A stretch of 28,406 nt of DNA. It comes from Candidatus Omnitrophota bacterium. Its GTDB lineage: Bacteria > Omnitrophota > Gorgyraeia > B26-G9. Positions 16,614-22,787 of this stretch are shown piece after piece; the first letter of the stretch is position 1; the number at the start of each line of letters is the position of its first letter. The notes under the pieces were generated by a model. The model saw only the letters and a list, made by a program, of their open reading frames with translations, was not told the origin of the DNA and did no database searches. The position numbers were made by a program, and so were the translations under genes. Location: positions 1-28,406 of the forward strand of contig JAQULA010000002.1 of assembly GCA_028718845.1 (NCBI GenBank), read 5' to 3'.

Positions 16614-17691
16614 CGAGCTGTTTTTTGCCAGATTTAAAGAGTTCGAAGATCGTTTCCAGTATATTGAACAGCAGATGAGTGATCCGGCGGTAGCGGGCAA
16701 TGTTAGCGGCTATCAAAAGCTGGCGAAAGAACGCGCCGGCCTGTTGGAGCGTATCGAAAAATACCGTGAATTTCTGAAACTGCGCGAAGAAATAGACCGT
16801 TTGGAAATCATCGTCCGGGAAGCCAAGGAGGAAGAGGATTTTTTGGCCCTGGTGCGGGATGAACTGGCGGCGTTGAAAGCCCGGGAACAAACGATCTTTA
16901 CCGAACTCGAAGAGTACCTTATCGAGCAGGATCCGAACGCGGATAAAGATATCATTATGGAGATTCGCGCCGGAACCGGCGGCGAAGAAGCGGCATTGTT
17001 TGCCGCGGATTTGTACCGTATGTACACCCATTATGCCGTTGCCTGCGGTTTGAAAGTCGAACTGTTGAATTCCAATCCAACGCAGTTGGGAGGCTTAAAA
17101 GAAGTAATCTTTTCGATTGAAGGAAAGGGTGCCTACAAGCGGTTTAAATTTGAGAGCGGAGTACACCGGGTTCAGCGGGTCCCGACGACCGAGGCTTCCG
17201 GAAGAATTCATACCTCGGCGGTCAGCGTCGCGGTGTTGCCGGAAGCCGAAGAAATGGATGTGCAGATCAATCCGAACGATATAAAGGTCGATGTTTACTG
17301 TTCATCCGGCGCCGGCGGTCAAAGTGTCAACACCACGTATTCGGCAGTGCGTATTACCCATATGCCCACCGGGATTGTGGTTACCTGTCAGGATGAGCGT
17401 TCGCAGATAAAAAATCGCGCGAAAGCGATTAAGGTCTTACGTGCCCGTTTGCTGGATCACGCGCAGCAGGAGCAGGAGGCGCGTATTACCAGTGAACGGC
17501 GTTCCCAGATCGGGACCGGAGACCGCAGTGAAAAAATCCGTACCTATAATTTTCCGGATCGGCGGGTTACCGATCATCGTATCGGATTAACATTATACAA
17601 GATTGAACAAATTCTCGAGGGCGATCTTGAAGACGTGGTCTCCGGATTACAGGAGGCGGAACGCCGGCTTAAGCTGGAGAAGAAAAACTGA
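16603..17691 (+). CDS. prfA: Peptide chain release factor 1
   Basis: RF1 reads UAA and UAG stop codons and hydrolyses peptidyl-tRNA. The start at 16603 (MRNNELFFARF), inside the end of rpmE, gives 362 residues, the normal RF1 size. The upstream extension of the open frame overlaps rpmE and is not coding. The codon-recognition tripeptide is the RF1 class PxT, here PTT within VQRVPTTEASGRIHTS; RF2 would have SPF. The catalytic GGQ lies in SSGAGGQSVNTTYSAVRITH at about residue 237. GGQ glutamine methylation is done by PrmC, encoded immediately downstream, one base after this stop. Confidence 0.97.
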   Translation: MRNNELFFARFKEFEDRFQYIEQQMSDPAVAGNVSGYQKLAKERAGLLERIEKYREFLKLREEIDRLEIIVREAKEEEDFLALVRDELAALKAREQTIFTELEEYLIEQDPNADKDIIMEIRAGTGGEEAALFAADLYRMYTHYAVACGLKVELLNSNPTQLGGLKEVIFSIEGKGAYKRFKFESGVHRVQRVPTTEASGRIHTSAVSVAVLPEAEEMDVQINPNDIKVDVYCSSGAGGQSVNTTYSAVRITHMPTGIVVTCQDERSQIKNRAKAIKVLRARLLDHAQQEQEARITSERRSQIGTGDRSEKIRTYNFPDRRVTDHRIGLTLYKIEQILEGDLEDVVSGLQEAERRLKLEKKN

Positions 17692-17692
17692 T

Positions 17693-18586
17693 ATGACTAC
17701 GGCAATCAACCGCCGGGCTCCGGTTCTCGAGCTGCTGAATTGGGCGGCGGATTTTTTAACGCGACAGGGTGTTGATTCGGCCCGCCATGAAGCGGAAGTT
17801 CTGCTGAGTACGTTGCTGGAGTGTGCCCGCATCGGTTTGTATCTGGAGCGGGAACGAACCGCTTCTCCGGCAGAGGCGGAACTTTTTCGGGAGCAGATCA
17901 TCCGTCGTGCCGAAGGGATGCCGCTGCAATACCTGACGAAAGAGGCGTATTTTTTCGGCTTGAAATTTTACATAGACGAAGGAGTTTTTATTCCCCGGCC
18001 CGAAACCGAGGTATTGGCTGAATATTGCATCGATGTGCTGCGGACCCGTTCTTGGAACTCTTTGCGGGTATTGGAATTATGTGTCGGCAGCGGCGCGCTG
18101 TCCATTACATTGACAAAGCATGCTCCGGCATGTACAATAGTAGCCACTGATTGTGACGACCGGGCGCTTTTGCTTGCCGGAAAAAACGCGTTATTACACG
18201 GCGTTGCCGAACGCATTACTTTGTTACGGGGTGATTTATTTGGTGCGTTAACCGGGGATTTTGCGGACGCCCGGTTTGATTTGATCGTGGCTAATCCTCC
18301 GTATATCGCCGGTAACGAACTTGAAGGATTGCCGCCGGATGTGCGGCGGGAACCGCGTACGGCGCTGGATGGCGGCAAAGACGGCTTGAAGTTCTATCGG
18401 GACATACTCCGGGAATGCGGAAAATTTTTGCATGATCAAGGCACGATTGCCTTTGAGTGCGGGGATACACAGCATACCGCGATATGCGAAATGATCGGTT
18501 CGAGCGGGATTTTCGAGTCGCCGTCAGTTTTTCCGGATCTTAACGGAATATACCGATTCGTGAGCGCGAGACGTAAAAATGGATAA
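17693..18586 (+). CDS. prmC: Release factor glutamine methyltransferase
   Basis: It is an AdoMet-dependent N5-glutamine methyltransferase acting on the GGQ motif of release factors. The start at 17693 (MTTAINRR) gives 297 residues. There is an N-terminal helical substrate-binding domain, then the catalytic domain with FIPRPETE, the AdoMet loop LELCVGSGALSITL (usual form DLGTGSGAI) and the diagnostic active-site tetrapeptide NPPY near residue 200. The frame is open further upstream, but that part overlaps prfA. Overlap with murA is 8 bases. The prfA-prmC order is widespread and supports the function. Confidence 0.95.
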   Translation: MTTAINRRAPVLELLNWAADFLTRQGVDSARHEAEVLLSTLLECARIGLYLERERTASPAEAELFREQIIRRAEGMPLQYLTKEAYFFGLKFYIDEGVFIPRPETEVLAEYCIDVLRTRSWNSLRVLELCVGSGALSITLTKHAPACTIVATDCDDRALLLAGKNALLHGVAERITLLRGDLFGALTGDFADARFDLIVANPPYIAGNELEGLPPDVRREPRTALDGGKDGLKFYRDILRECGKFLHDQGTIAFECGDTQHTAICEMIGSSGIFESPSVFPDLNGIYRFVSARRKNG

Positions 18587-19844
18587 AATAATTATTGAAG
18601 GCGGCGTTCCGTTAAAAGGAACTATCGAAGTCAGCGGAGCGAAAAATGCCGCTTTGCCGATAATTGCCGCCGCGTTGTTGACGGAAGAAAAATGCATCAT
18701 CAAGAATGTTCCTAACTTGCGCGATGTCGTGACCATGATCAAAATATTGCGTAGTCTCGGTGTCAAGGCGCAGATGGAACAGGATTGTGTGACCGTGGAA
18801 GCGAAGCGTTGCAATCAGTTTGTTGCCGACTATAAACTGGTTAGTACGATGCGCGCTTCAATCTGTGTTTTGGGTCCGTTGCTGGCAAAACAGAAACAGG
18901 CGCGCGTATCCATGCCCGGGGGATGTGTTATCGGACAGCGGCCGGTTGATCTACATATCAAAGGTTTGCGGGCGCTGGGCGCGCAGTTAAAAATAGAGCA
19001 CGGCTACATTGTCGCGGCGGCAAAAGTATTGCACGGCAATAATATCTTTCTTGGCGGCGCTTATGGGTCATCGGTATTGGCAACGGCCAATGTCATGACG
19101 GCGGCGGTGCTGGCGAAAGGTAGAACGCTGATTGAAAATGCCGCGTGCGAGCCGGAAGTCGTCGATCTGGCAAATTTTTTGATCAAAATGGGCGCAAAAA
19201 TAAAAGGGCATGGAACTCCGATCATCGAGATTGAAGGGGTGAAACGGCTCGGCGGTGCGTCGCACAGTATTATCCCGGACCGGATCGAGGCCGGTACGCA
19301 TATATTAGCCGCGGCTATTACCGGCGGGGCATTGACGATTAAAAAGGCCCGGGTGGACCACCTTTCCGCAATGCTTGATAAACTGAAGGAAGTCGGGGTT
19401 TCGGTCGTTGCCGAACAAAATGCGTTGCATGTTAAACGAAAGGGATCGGTGTTAAAACCGGTTGATATTACCACGCTGCCGTATCCGGGGTTTCCGACGG
19501 ATATGCAGGCGCAGATGATGGCTATGGCCACGGTCAGTGATGGGATCAGCGTATTGACCGAAAAAATATTTCCGGACCGGTTTATGCACGTCAGCGAGTT
19601 GAACCGCATGGGCGCGAGTGTTTTTCTGGAAGGCGCCAGCGCGATTGTCAAAGGAGTAAAGCGTTTAAGCGGAGCTCCGGTTATGGCCTCGGATTTGCGG
19701 GCCTCGGCGGCGCTGATTTTAGCCGGATTGGTAGCTAAAGGCAAAACGGAAGTTTCGAGAATTTATCACCTTGACCGGGGTTATGAGCGTATCGAGGAAA
19801 AACTGATCAAGGTCGGGGCGAAGATAAAACGGGTAAAAGAATAG
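18579..19844 (+). CDS. murA: UDP-N-acetylglucosamine 1-carboxyvinyltransferase
   Basis: It catalyses the first committed step of peptidoglycan synthesis, transferring enolpyruvate from PEP to UDP-GlcNAc. The 421 residues have the inside-out alpha/beta barrel layout, with the KN motif in GAKNAALPIIAAALL and the active-site loop MPGGCVIGQRPVDLH. Cys116 is the equivalent of E. coli Cys115, the residue modified by fosfomycin, so a fosfomycin-sensitive enzyme is expected. FPTDMQAQMMA and DLRASAALILAGL are conserved C-terminal motifs. Its presence argues for a peptidoglycan cell wall. It is the last gene of the prfA operon; a repeat element follows. Confidence 0.97.
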   Translation: MDKIIIEGGVPLKGTIEVSGAKNAALPIIAAALLTEEKCIIKNVPNLRDVVTMIKILRSLGVKAQMEQDCVTVEAKRCNQFVADYKLVSTMRASICVLGPLLAKQKQARVSMPGGCVIGQRPVDLHIKGLRALGAQLKIEHGYIVAAAKVLHGNNIFLGGAYGSSVLATANVMTAAVLAKGRTLIENAACEPEVVDLANFLIKMGAKIKGHGTPIIEIEGVKRLGGASHSIIPDRIEAGTHILAAAITGGALTIKKARVDHLSAMLDKLKEVGVSVVAEQNALHVKRKGSVLKPVDITTLPYPGFPTDMQAQMMAMATVSDGISVLTEKIFPDRFMHVSELNRMGASVFLEGASAIVKGVKRLSGAPVMASDLRASAALILAGLVAKGKTEVSRIYHLDRGYERIEEKLIKVGAKIKRVKE

Positions 19845-19865
19845 AGAAAAGCTGTAAAAAGTAGG

Positions 19866-20007
19866 ATCCCGCAAAAAACCGCGGGATTAATTTCTGCCGA
19901 CAGCTGTTCCGGCAGGCGAGACCCGACAGGCAGTGTGGCGGGCGCATAGTGAAAGAGGTTGTTGAGGGTATTAGTGGTGTTGTTATCCCGCCAAAAAGCG
20001 GCGGGAT
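19866..20007 (+). repeat. Intergenic repeat, copy A (upstream of rpsP)
   Basis: About 142 bases are closely similar to copy B at 21460-21604. Identical blocks include 19931-19955 against 21529-21553, and 19973-19991 against 21571-21589. Each end of copy A is a hairpin: ATCCCGC/GCGGGAT (19866-19887, loop 8) and ATCCCGCC/GGCGGGAT (19985-20007, loop 7), both followed by TTAAT-like sequence. An internal stem CTGCCG/CGGCAG lies at 19894-19915. The left hairpin sits just after murA and could also serve as a terminator, though its T run is poor. No transposase is nearby. Confidence 0.85.
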
Positions 20008-20018
20008 TAATTCGCACA

Positions 20019-20058
20019 GTAACTTATGTTCGCTCATGTTATTCGCTTCATAAGTTAC
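20019..20058 (+). promoter_or_regulatory. Hairpin in the rpsP leader
   Basis: A perfect 10-bp inverted repeat, GTAACTTATG (20019-20028) and CATAAGTTAC (20049-20058), encloses a 20-base loop. The stem can extend with CAC/GTG across a bulged A. It ends about seven bases before the rpsP ribosome binding site, has no T run, and is outside the repeat element. This position suits a translational or autoregulatory leader; that is inference. Confidence 0.55.
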
Positions 20059-20067
20059 GTGCTCATT

Positions 20068-20077
20068 AAGGAGGTGA
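20068..20077 (+). promoter_or_regulatory. Strong ribosome binding site of rpsP deciding a GTG start
   Basis: AAGGAGGTGA is fully complementary to the usual 16S rRNA 3' end and stands four bases before GTG 20082. It supports the GTG start of bS16. The same sequence precedes the RNase Y gene at 26775-26784. Confidence 0.85.
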
Positions 20078-20081
20078 AGAC

Positions 20082-20348
20082 GTGGCAGTTGTTATTCGTT
20101 TGGCAAGATTGGGAGCAAAAAGAAAGCCGCATCATAAAATTGTTGTGACGGAAAAAACCCGCCCGAGAGATGGGCGGTTTATTGAAGAAATCGGTTATTA
20201 CGATCCTTCGAAAAAACCGGCGCTGGTGAAGATTGACCAGGAAAGGGTGGCGTTTTGGCTCAGTGAAGGCGCATTGCCGACTCCGACAGTGGAGAGTATT
20301 TTAAAGAATCAGAAAATTCCGCTGAAAGTAAAAAAAGGGGGTAAGTAA
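20082..20348 (+). CDS. rpsP: 30S ribosomal protein bS16
   Basis: It is a small-subunit assembly protein of 88 residues. The N-terminus VVIRLARLGAKRKPHHKIVV, then RPRDGRFIEEIGYYDP and the late VAFWLSEGALPTPTV, are diagnostic of bS16. Translation starts at GTG with a perfect Shine-Dalgarno sequence. It opens the rpsP-trmD-rplS-rnhB group. Usually a KH-domain protein (KhpA) and RimM genes come next; here a small lipoprotein gene overlapping the stop by one base takes that place. Confidence 0.97.
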   Translation: MAVVIRLARLGAKRKPHHKIVVTEKTRPRDGRFIEEIGYYDPSKKPALVKIDQERVAFWLSEGALPTPTVESILKNQKIPLKVKKGGK

Positions 20349-20680
20349 TGAAACAGGGGATACTGCTGGTGATCGTGGGAGCGGTATTGTTCGCGGTCCC
20401 GGGATGCAAGACTTTTTCCGAGCCGGCTAAGCCGGCTTTGAAATCGGCACCGGTTCTCGCGCAGGGGCAATCGAGTTTGACCGATGAGGAACGCTATTAT
20501 TTGCAAACATGGCAGCATGCCGCGGTGTTGGCGGATGAAGTATCCGATTATGATACCGCGCTGGATTATTACACCAAATTAGCGGACTATTTTCCCGAAA
20601 CCTCTGAGGGCAAAAACGCGGTTAAACGGCTTGAACAGTTGAAAAAACGCTGTGCTAAAGAAAAGATACCGGTAAAATAA
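20348..20680 (+). CDS. Small lipoprotein with TPR-like helices, function unknown
   Basis: I do not recognise a named family. The 110 residues begin with a lipoprotein signal, KQGILLVIVGAVLFAVPGC, with the likely lipidated Cys at residue 20; Pro at -2 is unusual for a lipobox. The mature part has a Pro/Ala linker, then one helical pair (about 45-100) with DYDTALDYYTKLADYFPETSEG. This looks like a single TPR or an outer-membrane-assembly-lipoprotein-type repeat. It starts in a TAATG overlap with rpsP, so it is translationally coupled to a ribosomal protein gene. It stands where rimM is usual but shows no resemblance to RimM (no PRC barrel). Role unknown. Confidence 0.8.
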   Translation: MKQGILLVIVGAVLFAVPGCKTFSEPAKPALKSAPVLAQGQSSLTDEERYYLQTWQHAAVLADEVSDYDTALDYYTKLADYFPETSEGKNAVKRLEQLKKRCAKEKIPVK

Positions 20681-20706
20681 TCACTGTGCCCGTGGTTACT
20701 CCGGCA

Positions 20707-20749
20707 GGCCTGTTTTGGCCGGGTGAAAAGCCTGACGTGCAAACAGGCC
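20707..20749 (+). promoter_or_regulatory. Inverted repeat in the trmD leader
   Basis: GGCCTGTTT (20707-20715) and AAACAGGCC (20741-20749) form a perfect 9-bp stem with a 25-base loop, ending 19 bases before the trmD ATG. It is not followed by a T run. It may modulate trmD expression relative to rpsP, or be an unrelated small repeat; the sequence does not decide. Confidence 0.45.
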
Positions 20750-20768
20750 GGGAAAGAGATGTATTCGT

Positions 20769-21431
20769 ATGCATATAGATGTGGTGACTTTGTTCCCGGA
20801 TATGTTTGCCGGAATTCTGGGGGATTCGATCCTGAAACGGGCTCAGGAAAAGAAAAAAGTAACGATTGATTTGCGTAACTTGCGGGACTGGACGCATGAT
20901 AAACGCCGTACGGTTGACGATAAACCGTTTGGCGGAGGGCCGGGGATGGTGATCAAACCGGAACCGGTTTACGAAGCCTGCGACGATCTTTGCAAGAAGA
21001 ATACCAGGGTGATTTTGTTGACTCCTCAGGGAGAAAAATTCAATCAGCGTATTGCCCGTCAACTCAGCCGGATGCGCCATATCGTACTGATTTGCGGTCA
21101 TTACGAAGGGTTTGACGAGCGGATCCGCGAGTTGGCCGACCGGGAGATTTCGATCGGGGATTATGTGCTTACCGGCGGAGAGATTCCGGCGATGGTGGTG
21201 ATCGATACCGTGGTCCGGCTGATTCCCGGGGTGTTGGGAGAAAAAGATTCTTTGGTCAACGAGTCGTTTACGACGTCGTTGCTGGAATACCCTCATTATA
21301 CCCGGCCGCGGGTGTTTCGGGGGAAAAAAGTTCCGGAAGTACTGCTTTCCGGGAATCATGAACAAATAGAGCAATGGCGGGCAGATCAGGCTTTGAAAAA
21401 AACTAAAAAACGCAGGCGGGATTTGTTGTAA
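20769..21431 (+). CDS. trmD: tRNA (guanine-N1-)-methyltransferase
   Basis: It methylates G37 of tRNAs next to the anticodon, preventing frameshifts. It is a SPOUT-class enzyme with a trefoil knot. The 220 residues are slightly shorter than typical (about 240-250). Diagnostic motifs are DVVTLFPDMF at the N-terminus, DDKPFGGGPGMV, ICGHYEGFDERI, the AdoMet knot loop SIGDYVLTGGE, and YPHYTRPRVFRGKKVPEVLLSG split over two blocks near the C-terminus. The ribosome binding site is weak, which fits a leader hairpin controlling it. A large reverse-strand open frame here is a shadow. Confidence 0.97.
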   Translation: MHIDVVTLFPDMFAGILGDSILKRAQEKKKVTIDLRNLRDWTHDKRRTVDDKPFGGGPGMVIKPEPVYEACDDLCKKNTRVILLTPQGEKFNQRIARQLSRMRHIVLICGHYEGFDERIRELADREISIGDYVLTGGEIPAMVVIDTVVRLIPGVLGEKDSLVNESFTTSLLEYPHYTRPRVFRGKKVPEVLLSGNHEQIEQWRADQALKKTKKRRRDLL

Positions 21432-21459
21432 TGAGCCTGGATTGCTCTTGATAACGATG

Positions 21460-21604
21460 TCCCGCGGTTTCCCGCCCGGGATTAATTTTCGCCCGGCAGA
21501 GTTGTTTCGGCAGGCGAGACCCGCCGGCCAGTGTGGCGGGCGCATAGTGAAAGCGGTTGCTTAGGGTAGAAGTGGTGTTGTTATCCCGCAAAAAACTGTG
21601 GGAT
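21460..21604 (+). repeat. Intergenic repeat, copy B (upstream of rplS)
   Basis: This is the second copy of the element at 19866-20007, in the same orientation and with about the same length. Its right-end hairpin ATCCCGC/GTGGGAT (21583-21604) is kept with one wobble pair. Its left end (TCCCG near 21460, CGGGA near 21477) is eroded. An internal stem CCCGCC/GGCGGG lies at 21520-21540 and is broken in copy A. The copy sits between trmD and rplS, about 47 bases before the rplS start. Confidence 0.85.
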
Positions 21605-21636
21605 TTAAATTCGTTCCGCCAGGGCGGGACTCATTG

Positions 21637-21642
21637 AGGAGG
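21637..21642 (+). promoter_or_regulatory. Ribosome binding site deciding the rplS start
   Basis: AGGAGG directly abuts ATG 21643, which leaves no room for that codon, but is nine bases from GTG 21652. GTG 21652 is therefore the more likely start of rplS. Confidence 0.65.
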
Positions 21643-21651
21643 ATGAATACA

Positions 21652-22020
21652 GTGGCAAAAAAGAAAACGGAAACCAAAAAAGAAGTGGAGTTCTCTCCGG
21701 GCGATACCGTGAAAGTGCATGTGCGTATTCCCGAAGAGGAAGGTAAGGTGCGGATTCAGGCGTTTGAAGGGGTGGTAATCAAGAAGCACGGCAGCGGGGT
21801 AAGCAAAACATTCACCGTTCGCCGCGTGTCTTATGGCGAAGGGGTTGAGCGTATTTTTCCGTTTAATTCGCCGATGATCGATCATGTCGAAACGATAAAA
21901 AAAGGCGAAGTACGCCGGGCGAAATTATATTATTTGCGCGGACGCAAAGGCAAGAGCGCTAAAATTATTGAGCATAAGGATGAATCTTTGGAGCAACAAC
22001 AGCCGCAGGCTGAGGCATAA
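21652..22020 (+). CDS. rplS: 50S ribosomal protein bL19
   Basis: It is a protein of the intersubunit bridge, about 122 residues from GTG 21652. Diagnostic are FSPGDTVKVHVRIPE, RIQAFEGVVIKKHGSG, FTVRRVSYGEGVERIFPFNSP split over consecutive strands, and AKLYYLRGRKGKSAKI. The N-terminus is Lys-rich (AKKKTETKKEVE), and a Glu/Gln-rich tail ends the protein; both lie outside the conserved core. ATG 21643 is in frame three codons earlier but is too close to the AGGAGG. The stop overlaps rnhB in TAATG. Confidence 0.95.
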   Translation: MAKKKTETKKEVEFSPGDTVKVHVRIPEEEGKVRIQAFEGVVIKKHGSGVSKTFTVRRVSYGEGVERIFPFNSPMIDHVETIKKGEVRRAKLYYLRGRKGKSAKIIEHKDESLEQQQPQAEA

Positions 22021-22640
22021 TGTGGTCGCTGGAGCGGGCTCTTTTCGAAAAAGGATTTGCCGTTATTGCCGGTGTCGATGAGGCCGGACGCGGTCCTTTG
22101 GCCGGCCCGGTAGTAGCGGCAGCGGTTATCGTTCCGCCCCAATATTCATTTAAGGCTAGAATTGACGATTCGAAAAAACTTACCCCTTTGCAGAGACAGG
22201 CTGCCTGGGTTGAAATTAAGGCCGGCTGCAACTATGCTTTTTCGGTGGTCGATGAACGTAGTATCGACGAGATTAATATCCTTCAGGCAACTTTGTCGGC
22301 AATGGCCCAGGCAATAAATAGCCTTGCTCCATTGCCGCAGTGGGTGTTGGTTGACGGTACAATTTATCCGGATATACCTATTCCCGGCAATGCGGTTATC
22401 TCCGGTGACTCCAAAAGTATTTCGATTGCCTGTGCCTCCATTGTGGCTAAAGTGATCCGGGATGAGATTATGCTTGATTATGATAAGCAGTATCCCGAAT
22501 ATGGGTTTGCCGAGCATAAAGGATACGGGACAAAATCGCATTTCGAGGCAATTTTTAAATACGGACCTTGTGCAATCCACCGCAAAACCTTTCAGCCGAT
22601 AAAAGATCTTGTCTCCGCAAAAAAATCCGTGATAATTTAA
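22020..22640 (+). CDS. rnhB: Ribonuclease HII
   Basis: It cleaves the RNA strand of RNA-DNA hybrids and removes single ribonucleotides from DNA. The N-terminal active-site block GVDEAGRGPLAGPVVAAAVI carries the catalytic Asp-Glu (D20, E21). DSKKLTP follows. The later acidic residues are in WVLVDGT and SIACASIVAKVIRDE, and the C-terminal YGFAEHKGYGTKSHFEAI is typical. The 206 residues match the family. It is translationally coupled to rplS. It ends the ribosomal-protein group; the following 147 bases hold a promoter for the next gene and no obvious terminator. Confidence 0.96.
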   Translation: MWSLERALFEKGFAVIAGVDEAGRGPLAGPVVAAAVIVPPQYSFKARIDDSKKLTPLQRQAAWVEIKAGCNYAFSVVDERSIDEINILQATLSAMAQAINSLAPLPQWVLVDGTIYPDIPIPGNAVISGDSKSISIACASIVAKVIRDEIMLDYDKQYPEYGFAEHKGYGTKSHFEAIFKYGPCAIHRKTFQPIKDLVSAKKSVII

Positions 22641-22706
22641 TTTTAATCCATGAACATAAGTCGTTCTCCCGAATAATCTTATAAATTCCAGCGTTTAATT
22701 ATTTTT

Positions 22707-22735
22707 TTGCAAAACTGCTTAAAATATGATATAAT
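22707..22735 (+). promoter_or_regulatory. Strong extended -10 promoter for the RelA/SpoT-like gene
   Basis: TTGCAA at 22707-22712 and TATAAT at 22730-22735 are exactly 17 bases apart, and a TGN extension (TG at 22727-22728) precedes the -10. Transcription would start near 22742, about 46 bases before the ATG. The gene has the ribosome binding site AAAGGA (22775-22780). The gene is therefore a transcription unit separate from rnhB. Confidence 0.75.
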
Positions 22736-22787
22736 TGATTACCTTTATAAAAGAATTTATTTCTTGGGGTAATCAAAGGAATTTTAA

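Noticed and set aside
17603..17692. Upstream extension of the prmC frame
   Set aside because: It overlaps the conserved C-terminus of prfA; ATG 17693 gives the expected PrmC N-terminus.
19866..19895. Rho-independent terminator after murA
   Set aside because: The stem is good, but the following TAATTT is a weak T run and the hairpin is part of a dispersed repeat, so I list it only as a possible side role.
19781..20037. Reverse-strand frames through repeat copy A, with similar peptides in copy B
   Set aside because: The peptides are alike only because the DNA repeats are alike; the frames run into murA and have no start signals.
20655..21545. Reverse-strand open frame of 296 codons across trmD
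   Set aside because: It is antisense to the well-supported trmD; its product shows no family motif and its ends fall in a repeat.
21598..21651. Longer rplS starts at 21598 or ATG 21643
   Set aside because: The first begins inside the repeat hairpin and the second abuts the AGGAGG with no spacer; GTG 21652 is better placed.
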